38,960 nucleotides of DNA, from NCBI RefSeq assembly GCF_000315625.1, contig NW_005434564.1, positions 61,292 to 100,251 on the forward strand. The letters are read 5' to 3'. The DNA is from Guillardia theta CCMP2712 (lineage: Eukaryota > Cryptophyceae > Pyrenomonadales > Geminigeraceae). The notes under the pieces were generated by a model, which worked only from the letters and a program-made list of their open reading frames with translations, did no database searches and was not told the origin of the DNA. The translations under genes were made by a program, and so were the position numbers. Positions within the stretch are counted from its first letter, which is position 1. Each line of letters begins with the position of its first letter. Of the stretch, positions 30,787 through 38,960 are shown piece after piece.

Positions 30787-31539
30787 CTTGACCTCCTCTC
30801 GGTTCCCTTGAGGTAACTTGGGACTAAACTCGTTCGTCCCTTCCTCTTGCCTCGGATCCTCCTGGGCGTCAAGACCTTGCCCCCCAGTCAGACCACGGAA
30901 GGAGCAGGAGGAATGGGTGTGACTGAGCAACTTCTCCTAGGACCAGGACGTTGACCAGGAGAGAAGTCGACTTCTCTTCTCCCTGCTTCTCTACCTCCCG
31001 CACACCAACGATCACCCACTGCCTCCCTATCAGTCCAGCCAACGGGCAACCGTGAATGCTGAGGCGAGTTCCTGTTTGAGAAGCCTTAGTACAACTTGAA
31101 TGGCCTCGTAGTGCTTGGAACTTGAACTTGTGACTTAGTAATGGCAGAGTGTCACGGTGGCCGGGCTGGGTGACTGGGTGATCCGAGTACAACCCACGAC
31201 TAGATCGAATGATTCCGGAGCTCCATTGACCTCTGATCGCGCCAACCAGCCTTCAGCATCACATCGCAACTCGTAGCTCACTGCTGCAGCTCAGCGGTCG
31301 CCAGTAGCACTCACGGTCACGCTGTCACTGTCTGCACTTGCAAGGAGCCTCTCTCCTTTTAGAATGGTCCAATCATCCTCACGCACGTTTCCGAGACAAG
31401 ATCTTCCAAGCTTTTCTCTCCTCTCAGGACCGTACGACGGTCTCCGCCGGTCGGTGACCGTATGCGGCCCAGCCCGAATCGCCCTCCGGCTTCAACGGCG
31501 GGAGTCCTGCCCTCACAGAGTCAGGCTCCTCCTCCTCCT
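30787..31539. other. Spacer between divergent genes, first part
   Basis: Upstream of the minus-strand PDZ gene and presumably its promoter. Mixed composition; no clear TATA or coding exon. Confidence 0.4.
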
Positions 31540-31850
31540 TATTTCCTTCTGCTCAGACTACTCGTTCCGAGTCTCGTCCTGGTCCTCGTCCTCGGACAAC
31601 CAACTCGTTCTTTCCTCCTGCTGCTGCTTTCCTTCTGCTCTGACGACTCGTCATCGTCCTCGTCATCGTCCTCGTCCTCCTCGTTCGCTCCTCCACCTCC
31701 TCCTCCTCCTTCTTTCCTTCTGCTCGGACTACTCGTCCTCGTCCTCGTCTTCGTCCTCGTCTTCGTACGGTCCTCGTCCACCTCGTTCTTTCCTCCTGCT
31801 GCTACTTTCCTTCTGCTCAGACTACTCGTCCTCGGACAACCAACTCGTTC
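31540..31850. repeat. Imperfect minisatellite of TCGTCC/CTGCTC blocks
   Basis: The block TTTCCTTCTGCTCNGACNACTCGT recurs about four times (near 31543, 31629, 31713 and 31808), interspersed with TCGTCCTCGTCC runs and CGGACAACCAACTCGTTC (twice, near 31593 and 31833). Long open frames here are Ser/Leu or Arg/Glu translations of the repeat. Confidence 0.75.
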
Positions 31851-31964
31851 TCTCCTCCTCCTCCTCCTCCTCCTCCTCCTCCTCCTCCTCCTCCTCCTTC
31901 TCCTCCTCCTCCTTCTCCTCCTCCTTCTCCTCCTCCTCCTCCTCCTCCTCCTCCTCCTCCTCGA
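31851..31964. repeat. (CTC)n microsatellite
   Basis: More than 35 CTC/CTT units in a row on the plus strand. Open in several frames (poly-Ser, poly-Leu, poly-Arg) only because of the repeat. Confidence 0.9.
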
Positions 31965-32089
31965 TCCCACGGGCCGCTCGCCGCGTTTAGCTGATCGGAC
32001 CAACAGAGCAATGACGCATAACGGTTTCTGTTTTTGTAACGATTTCATAACCGCCCATGAGGGAAACCGCGATGAAGGTAGACCAGTTC

Positions 32090-32165
32090 GGATGACCTAC
32101 CCCCAGTATCTGAAAGAATCTACTTGGATAACCCCCTATTTATCCCAATAGTACCCCCACATTCC
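32090..32165. repeat. Short C-rich tract
   Basis: CTACCCCCAG, ACCCCCTATTTATCCC and AGTACCCCCAC within 75 bases, in the same style as the tracts at 23270 and 38180. Confidence 0.4.
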
Positions 32166-32269
32166 ATATGAGTAGGCATGCTTGGAAACAGACCACCCCA
32201 CCGCTACAGAAGGGATTTTTGGCGGCAATGTCTATGCAGCGAATGGAGACAGGAGGGAGGAAGAGGAAG

Positions 32270-32313
32270 AAGATGAGGGAGAGAGAGAGGGAGAGAGAGA
32301 GGGAGAGGAGGAG

Positions 32314-32362
<49 letters not shown>

Positions 32363-32371
32363 TGGACGAGG
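32270..32371. repeat. (GAGA)n then (GAGGAC)n microsatellites
   Basis: GA-rich run at 32270-32314 followed by about nine GAGGAC hexamers ending GACGTGGACGAGG. The Asp/Glu-rich frame over it is an artefact. Confidence 0.85.
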
Positions 32372-33019
32372 GAAGAGAAGGAGTGCAGGGAAGAAGCATG
32401 AGGAAAAGGAAGCGCACAAACGGTGTGGGACAACCATGGCGGTAGTCAGAGGAGAAGTTCTAGATATGCTGAGGACAGAGGAAGCAGTACAGTGCGATGC
32501 CATGACAGGAGGATAAGACCGCATCGATGAATGACTAGTGGAGAGGAGGTAACAGGAGCTTGAATCGCAGAGTAGTCTTGCGGATCAGATCTCTTGCGCA
32601 CGGTCTAGTGTATGCCTGTCAAAGTCAGCAAGACGCTGCATCTATATCGTAGAGATCATAAGTTCAACCTAGCAGCGGATGTTGCTCCTGCGTGACTCCT
32701 TTACTCTCCTTAGGCTCGAGGAGGGACAGCAAAGGAGAGATGCGCTGACCTGGGCACCAGACATGTGTCTCCCATCATCATAGTCAGGTAGATGGCAATC
32801 TTTGCTCCCTTCTCTTCCTCCCTACCTACCTATTTACCTAACTACCTCCCTCCATCCTCCCTCCCTCCCGCCCCCGCTCCATCCAACAATCCATTTATGC
32901 CCTTTTTCTCGCGTCTCCTCTCCCTCTCACCCCTCCCACCTTGCTCGCTCTCTCCCTCCCTCCCTCTCTGATGTTAACATCTCTTCTTCTACCTAGCTCG
33001 AGCTGGTGCTGCCGACACC
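32372..33019. other. Upstream region of the CEP78-like gene
   Basis: Mixed sequence, then a pyrimidine-rich run (about 32800-32990) directly before the first exon. No TATA recognised. Confidence 0.4.
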
Positions 33020-35622
33020 ATGAAGAAGGTGAACAGGAACCCGTCGGGCTCCAGCAAGCGGACGGTGAAGCCAGTGGCTACCACGTCGCCAAGGTGAAGC
33101 TGCATTCTACCGTAGCAACATCCTTTCTTCATCTCGTCGCCCTCTCTTGGTCTGACTCCTCTGATCGACTTTGTTTTCAGGCCCTCGACAGCCTCGAGCT
33201 CAGCTGCCGCCCGAGAGCTAACGGACAGGGCGAACTTCGTGCAGGTCAAGAAGCTGGTCTCGGCATTCTACAAGACTCCGCAGGAGCTGAAGATCCCGGG
33301 ATGGGACAGGGAGGCGTCGAGGCTGCAGCTCTTCATGCATCCTTGTGACCTTGTCCCTGCTGTGGAGGCAGTGAGCAGCGTGGTGGAGCGAGGAGGGGCG
33401 ACGTCGATGAGCCTCGTGGTTACGGTGGAGCGGAACGGCCCGCTCACCCTGTTCTACCGGAGGAAGTGCGAGATCAGAGAGAAGAACGTTCTGACTGCCG
33501 TGGAGCAGCCGGAGATCGTGCCGGTCGCCGCCATGAAGTTGATGAAGACCATCAACAAGTCGCTCGCCATGCACAACCTGCAGGTCCTCGAGCTGGTAGG
33601 GCTCGAGATCCCGTCGCCAAGCATGGTGGAGCTGGCCCAAGGGCTGTCGTGCAACAAGAGCCTGGCCACCGTCTGCTTCAATGACTCTGAGATCGGAGAC
33701 AAAGGCCTCCTCGCCGTGCTGCCCTCACTGCAAGATCACCCCAAGATCGCCCGGCTCCAGCTCTGCCGGACTGGCATCACGGACGTGTCGGGGAGGAAAC
33801 TCATGGAGATCCTGAGGGTTCAAGCTGAGCGGCAGACTCTGCTGAAGTGGGAGAACAGCCTCAGGAAGGAGGCGCAACCGTCAGCCCACGGGGGAGGCGT
33901 CAGAGTCATCGCCGTGTCCCATAACGACCTAGGATCGGAGACGTTCCTGGCCCTGGTCAACGTGCTGGGGCTTGAGAGCAGCCTCAAGGAGATCTATGCC
34001 AGAGGCTGCAACCCTTGCCTTCAATCTTCCAATGAACTCCAGCGATGTCTCGACGATACCACGGCGATACGCGTGAAATATCCCCCCAAGACACATTCTC
34101 CCTCCCTTGAATCCCTCTCCTGAGCCCCTTGCCCTTATTGTCTTCCTCCCTCACTTCCTGATTTCTTTGTCTCCATGCTGAACCATCCTGTCATGGCTGT
34201 TGTGGTCATTCATTTGCTTCCCGTTAACCTTGTCTCTATGCCCCAGATGTCTCTTTTCTCTCCTTCTGGCTTTATCCCCAACTTGCTGACTCTCCTCCCC
34301 TCACGCCTCCTCTCACGTCTCCTCCCGACCAGCTCACGTCCTTACCTCCCTCTTCATCTTTAAGATGGGGTACAGTGACATTGTGTTCAGATCTTCGACC
34401 TGCGAGAGGCGAGGAATGTACCGGGATGGATCTACGACGCGAGATCCCATACTTCCCTCATCTTCGAGAGGTCCGATCTTGGCCAGCACAGCTGCTCCGT
34501 GTCCAGCGAAAGTTTGCAGGTTAGCGGCAAGTCACTCGACCGTCGTTGTTCTAATTTGTCGATTCGTAGGAGACCTCGCAACCAGTGATCCCTGATCCTG
34601 CAAGGAACCGGGATCCTGCAAGCTATGATGGCCATGGAGCGAGAAACGATGATGTGGCAATGGGTTACGAGGTCAATCAAGAACATGAATCGAAGATCTT
34701 CATCCGCAGAAAAGTTCAAAGTGAAGAGGTGAGGAGTTTCTACAGCACAAGTCTCTTGATGCGACTGAACTGCTTCATCACAGTGGAATGACGACGGAAA
34801 GTATGTCAAGCACGATCAAATATCGAGACAACTGCGTTCTACCTTGCCAGCCGAGGTCAGTCTATCGACTCAAATTTCTCCATCTCACTGCCGTGTAAGC
34901 TTGCAAGAGAGATCAGAAGCCTGTCAGACGAGCTGAATGCCAGCAAGGGGACAGTACGAGGTGAGCTCTCAAAAGTTCCATAGTGGGTGATCTTGACAAC
35001 TTGCGTTCAGGAATCCCCCGGCAGAGGAGCTGCGAAGACTTGCTCGGTGACTTCGCGCGCAGCGCAGCCAAACGTCGACCGTTCCGCACGCAGCTGAAGA
35101 GGGTCGACTGTCTGCTCGACGACCCGTGGGTGAACTTGGCCGGATCGAGGGAGGAGGATCCGGCTTGCCGCGCGCTCACAGTCAAGGAGGCATGTGACGC
35201 CATTCGGGAGATGAGGAGCATGTTTCGGCGGCAGGTTTTTGTCTACCTTGTGTGGGTGACACGGTTTGAGGTGTGCTGGACAGAACGTTGCGCTGCTAAG
35301 GGCTCACCAGGAGCTGATTACTGCAAGGCTGGACCGTCAACAACGAGAACAGGGGAGGGGAGACGAGCTTGACTCGTCCGATGACGAGTGGACCAAGTCT
35401 TTGGAGAGGACCATTGGAGTGATTGCTGAAAAGGTAGAGGCTCTGGAGGCAGCGCGAGATCGCAAGGAAGGGAGCAGGGAGCATGGTCAGACGTTGAAGT
35501 TGCCGCAAGAAGATGTGGACTGTAGCATACAGAGCTCCAGGGGAAGCAGAATGTCCGATTCCTTGGAGCTGGTGGCTGGGAGGCTGGAGGAGATGTGGGG
35601 AGGAGATTCGGAGGAGGACTAA
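33020..35622 (+). CDS. CEP78-like leucine-rich-repeat centrosomal/ciliary protein
   Basis: Eight exons: 33020-33093, 33181-34072, 34391-34519, 34570-34728, 34784-34855, 34912-34960, 35011-35234, 35284-35622; all junctions are in phase; 645 aa, near the size of animal CEP78. Basic N-terminus MKKVNRNPSGSSKRTVK. About residues 60-335 are ribonuclease-inhibitor-type leucine-rich repeats (LQVLELVGLEIPSPSMVELA, ATVCFNDSEIGDKGLLAVL, IARLQLCRTGITDVSG). A CEP78-type insert follows one repeat (KLMEILRVQAERQTLLKWEN then SLRKE). The last repeat is completed across intron 2 (CLDDTTAIR then IFDLREARN), which argues against stopping at 34123. The C-terminal half is charged, with a short coiled coil (LERTIGVIAEKVEALEAARD). 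CEP78 localises to mature centrioles and basal bodies and is needed for normal cilia. Assignment from remembered motif similarity only. Confidence 0.72.
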
Positions 35623-35678
35623 GTCTATGTTGGACCTTGTACATGATGTGAATACTTGAAAACAATGCCCTGCGACTC

Positions 35679-37351
35679 TCATCGGAATTCGAACAAGGCC
35701 TTAGGTGACTTGAGAGCGCTTGCAAGGGTTGGGGAGCGAGGGCTGAAGCTGATGGACCTCGGAGTAAAGCCAGGGCTGATGGCACAGGATCAGACGCGAG
35801 GTAGGAGCAGAGGTTCCACATACCTTGACGAGGACCGATGATCGCGGATGTTGATTGCCTCCGTCCTCCGCAAGACGACGCGCTTGGAGGAGGAGAACCC
35901 TAAAGACCCTTTCCTCACGTCCAGGATCACTGTAGACCCCACAGGCCCGTTCAAGAGCCCCAGGATGTCACTGGAGGAGAGGTCGTGCAAGGGGATGCTG
36001 TCAACAGCAAGAATCTGATCGCCAGGGATAAGCTGGTTGGACAGATGCCTCTGCTGTGTCTGTGCTACTACAATCCGCTCCCCTCTCCGAGAAAAGAGGA
36101 TTGGAACAGATGCCGTGTGCTGCCGAAGCAGGGGAATGCTTGCTTCCTGACCTTCAGCCTTCCGTACAGTCAAGCTGACTTGAGAGCCGTCGGTTCCTTC
36201 AAGCTTGTCGTGTATCGTGTCTACTGTACAGTTCGCCACTTCTTCATCGTCAATGCGTAAAACGACATCTCCAACGTCCAACTTCTTGCAATGCCATGCT
36301 GGGCTCCCTGCCACGATGCGGTCGATTGCTGGGCCCTTGTCGCTGCTGCTGATCAACAGCCCGACACCAGCTGGGGGAGAATCTTGAGCGGAGGAATCTC
36401 GACGAGGAGTAGCGAGGACTTCCGATGTGTCCAGATCTGGATCCTGTAGGTCGACTCAGCAAGTTTGCGGGGTCAACAGCAAGTTACCAGCTTGGTGGAC
36501 ACGTCGATCTTGACTGACCACTGTGCCTTAGGCGAAGCCTCCCTTGCCGCCTGCGGGCTCAGCCACGTGCAGCTCCTGTCCAGCTGACTCTGAAATGGAC
36601 GAAGAGACTGGCTGGAGGGGTCAAAGAAACAGATCAGAGTGTCGCTGCCGCCCTCCGCTGCTAGCACTCCCTTTGCTGCCTTCTCCCCGAAGACATCTCC
36701 AGCTACGAACTTGCTGGGCTTCCCCTGCCCGTTGGCTACGTAGCCCTCGATCACCATGGCGGTGGCGGGCCTCTTCCAATCAATGGGGAACGAGATCTTC
36801 TCGCCCCGACAGAATCGTTGGAGGGAGCAGCAGACAATGAAGTTCTGCAGCTCCAGGTTGCTGAGACGCGAGAATATCTTGCTCTGACGGAGGAACTTAA
36901 AGGTCACCTTGGTCGCATCGTGCTCATCAGACCAAGACGGAGACGTCTGGCTGGTAGCCTCCTCAGACTCGTGGGCTGCCTCGTCGCTGTCAGTGGTTGA
37001 CGCGTTCCGCTCGCTGCCTGTGGAGTCAGGGCTGTTCATGAACTCGTCGAGCCGGGAGATCACGGGGAGGCAGAGAGCGTTGGAGAACTCAGTGAAGATC
37101 CTGGGGGTGACAACGTCCTGGTCGTCCTCCTCATGGATGGGAGAGAGCTGGAAACTCACCTCCGCCTTGTCGTGGCTCGACTGGCATGCAAGCGTGCTGT
37201 TGGGGATGGCTGGTGACTTGGAGAGGGATGCGAGGCACTTGCGGAGAGTGGAAGCGACGATGGGAGCTGAAGGGACCATGGGGAGGTCTTCGACGAAGTC
37301 GACCATCCTGTCGACCCTCGCGATGATCAGGCTCCATGTAGTTGAGGACAT
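35679..37351 (-). CDS. Cyclic-nucleotide-binding-like domain plus two PDZ domains
   Basis: Exons 37351-36488, 36443-35824 and 35757-35679 (minus strand; phases 0 and 2) give 520 aa. About residues 150-250 look like a cyclic-nucleotide-binding fold (FLRQSKIFSRLSNLELQNFI, RGEKISFPIDW, FVAGDVFGEKAA). The segment after FGEKAA lacks the usual Arg-x-Ala of the phosphate-binding cassette, so ligand binding is doubtful. About residues 310-385 are PDZ1 (AGVGLLISSSDKGPAIDRIV, LDVGDVVLRIDDEEV). About 395-465 are PDZ2 (LIPGDQILAVDSIPLHDL, GPVGSTVILDVRK). Exon 3 is inferred from a strong GTATGT donor and adds a basic tail (FSPRSPTLASALKSPKALFE). It ends 56 bases from the CEP78-like gene on the opposite strand. 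Likely a scaffold; partners unknown. Confidence 0.75.
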
Positions 37352-37897
37352 GACGGTGAGGAGGAGAGGTTCTTTGCTGGCGCGGGGACTCGAGTAGGGT
37401 CAGCTACAGTTTCATCTCCTCCTGCAAACTCGCACGTTATAATGTCAAGTGTTGGTGCATGACCCTCAGCTCAGCTCAGCTCAGTTTTGATGTTTATCCT
37501 CCTTAACATGAGACCCCGATCCAATCTCACTGTCTCTGTCTCTGTCTCTGTCTCCTCTTCGTTGCCCCACCGCTCTACTTCTCAACACTCTCCTTCTCAG
37601 TCCTCCCCCACTCTCGCCTTGGAAAACGGTCACGACGAGCCTCCTCACCCTTGGAGCATCATCTTTCCTACCTGCATTGCAAGCAATGCACTTCCGATCT
37701 AAAACTGCATCTGTGATGGTAGCCCTTCTTTCCCATCACTTCTGTCCTGAATGACCATATTCTCCTGTCTGCCTTCCACATACCACACGTCTCCATGACC
37801 ACCTTTCTTCTGCCCCCTTTCTTCTGTTCCATTTCTCTCCCCTCCTTCGCTCCATTGTTTTCCTCTTGAGACTTTGACCTTTAAAGATCCATCCCTC

Positions 37898-37935
<38 letters not shown>

Positions 37936-38170
37936 ATGCTGAGAAGATAGGACTGATCATCATCAGTCCTTTGATTTCTTACATCTTCTATCCCCTCTCA
38001 GATGTTCTATTCTCTCATTGTGACCTCTGCTCCTCTCTCCTGTGCTCCTGTGCTCCTTCCTTCTCTCCGCTCTTGCTTTCTCCGAACCTCTCCTCGCCTC
38101 TGCCTCCTCCTTCCCTCCGGAGTCCTCCCTCCTCCCTCCTCCCTGCTCCCTCGCCATGCATAACGGATGA
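37352..38170. other. Upstream region of the PDZ/CNB-like gene; pyrimidine-rich
   Basis: Contains CAGCT repeats (37467-37486), TGTCTC repeats (37529-37555) and long C/T-rich runs. No protein-like frame. Confidence 0.45.
37899..37933. repeat. (CT)n microsatellite
   Basis: About 17 CT units in an extended pyrimidine-rich region. Confidence 0.9.
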
Positions 38171-38179
38171 AATCTTTGT

Positions 38180-38640
38180 CAGGGACATTCCACCACCCCA
38201 CCCCCTTCAGATTCATGAAATCACCCCACCCTCGGTATTTGATGTATCTCCTCTGAACAATTACCCCACCCACCTCAAAAAGATTCAACTTGCAAGTACC
38301 CCTTAATTCAGCTCTGAGTACCCCATATTCTCCATAGCGTAGCCGCGTACTCATCACCCTACCCCACCTCTGAGTCAATACTGAGTGGCAATTGTCGGCC
38401 CGCACTTCCTCTCCGCCCCATTTTTCTACCACCCCCACCCCCTCAATCACATCCTGATACCCACCGGGCCTACTAGCCCTCACATCACTGTTACCGTGCA
38501 GATCCGGTCCCGCACCGTGACCCCTGTTGGTGGCCGTGGGCATTCAGCTGACCCCTACTAGGCTACCTACTGCAAATACCGAAAGTACCCACCATATACA
38601 GCAAGATCTTACCACCCTGCATTGACATGACCCCCAGAGG
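38180..38640. repeat. C-rich low-complexity tract
   Basis: CACCCCACCCCC, TTACCCCACCCACC, AGTACCCCTTAATTC and similar words recur. AGTACCCCTTAATTC resembles TGCCCCTTAATTC near 24280, suggesting common ancestry of the tracts. It abuts GC-rich island 5. Confidence 0.6.
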
Positions 38641-38664
38641 ATCAGTGGCTCGGGAGTCTCAGGT

Positions 38665-38960
38665 ACCGAGTTTGTAGCACCGCCGCGGCCCGCCCGCCCG
38701 CCGCGGCGCCGGGGGCACGCCGATCCGACTGAGCCGGCCCGGCGGCCCCCGGCGATGAATCCGATGATACGGTGACGGCAGTGCGGGCCGGCCACGGGGC
38801 CTTCTAACTCAGTGAGCCTCCGGGCCCGTGACCGTACCGCGGCAGCCCCGCCCGGTCACTGAATGAGCCCTGGCCCGGGCGCGGCCCGGGCTGCCGCTGC
38901 CGGCGCCGCTCGGGCGGCCGTGGGAGGTTAATATTCTCGGCACCCGGACGGGACCCCCGC
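38665..38960. repeat. GC-rich island 5 (runs off the right edge)
   Basis: CGCCGCGGCCCGCC, GGCCCGGCGGCCCC and related words, with ATCCGATGATACGGTG near 38758 and CTCAGTGAGCCTCC near 38809 (the reverse of the CACTGAG word in other islands). Confidence 0.65.

Noticed and set aside
30787-30930. Longer N-terminus for the PDZ coiled-coil protein
   Set aside because: The upstream open frame lacks an ATG; the first in-frame ATG is at 30786.
31364-32048. Long open frames rich in Ser/Leu (plus) or Arg/Glu (minus)
   Set aside because: They are direct translations of CTC/TCG microsatellites, open in several frames at once, with no ordinary sequence around them.
33239-34123. Stop at 34123 as the end of the leucine-rich-repeat gene
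   Set aside because: A donor at 34073 (CGC|GTGAAA) joins in phase to 34391 and completes the last repeat as IFDLREARN, with further in-phase exons to 35622.
35684-35700. GTTCGAATTCC resembling a tRNA B box (minus strand)
   Set aside because: No matching A box, acceptor stem or cloverleaf around it, and it overlaps an exon end.
35790-35823. Stop at 35790 as the end of the tandem-PDZ gene
   Set aside because: A strong donor (CAAG|GTATGT) and an in-phase last exon give a more natural tail and a clean 56-base gap to the convergent gene; the read-through end remains possible.
1-38960. CRISPR arrays, rRNA genes, intact transposases or viral genes
   Set aside because: No regularly spaced identical repeats with unique spacers, no rRNA-like sequence and no recognisable transposase, integrase or reverse transcriptase motifs.

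Overview
The window looks like nuclear DNA of a compact eukaryotic genome, probably a flagellated microalga such as a cryptophyte (my best guess, not proven). The coding evidence is spliced throughout: GT-AG introns of roughly 35-320 bases, with exons that join in phase to complete recognisable domains. A CEP78-like centriole/cilium protein suggests a flagellate. RWP-RK-type regulators suggest an alga or plant-like lineage. Intergenic DNA is full of purine/pyrimidine microsatellites, very GC-rich islands and C-rich low-complexity tracts. I see no bacterial operons, tRNA, rRNA, CRISPR array or intact transposon.

Layout. 135-1367 (minus) is the 5' part of a secreted or membrane-anchored protein with a protease-associated (PA) domain; it runs off the left edge. 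2436-13835 holds six small two-exon genes (2436+, 4462-, 5922+, 8177+, 11314+, 13835-). All encode a divergent RWP-RK-like DNA-binding domain at the C-terminus, and all are interrupted by a phase-0 intron at exactly the same codon. 15018-17274 (plus) encodes an anchored glycosyltransferase fused to a class I methyltransferase, and its stop codon lies at the edge of a GC-rich repeat island. 18294-19107 may be a small three-exon gene of unknown function. 19244-22582 (minus) is a 13-exon gene that joins an SGT1-like TPR domain to a CHORD zinc domain and a CS domain. 25462-28532 (plus) is a roughly 17-exon UBA-UBA-coiled coil-kinase gene. 28708-30786 (minus) is a PDZ plus long coiled-coil protein. 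33020-35622 (plus) is the CEP78-like gene. 35679-37351 (minus) encodes a degenerate cyclic-nucleotide-binding-like domain followed by two PDZ domains.

Between the genes there are at least two dispersed repeat classes. One is GC-rich islands sharing words such as GTCACTGAG and TCCGATGAT. The other is tracts in which TACCCC/CCCACCC or the complement recurs every few tens of bases. The two classes often sit side by side.

The most interesting items are the clustered RWP-RK-like family, the TPR-CHORD-CS fusion (SGT1 and RAR1/CHP-1 modules in one polypeptide), the glycosyltransferase-methyltransferase fusion, and the UBA-kinase. Exon models were assembled by hand from splice signals, frame and domain continuity, so individual junctions need transcript data.
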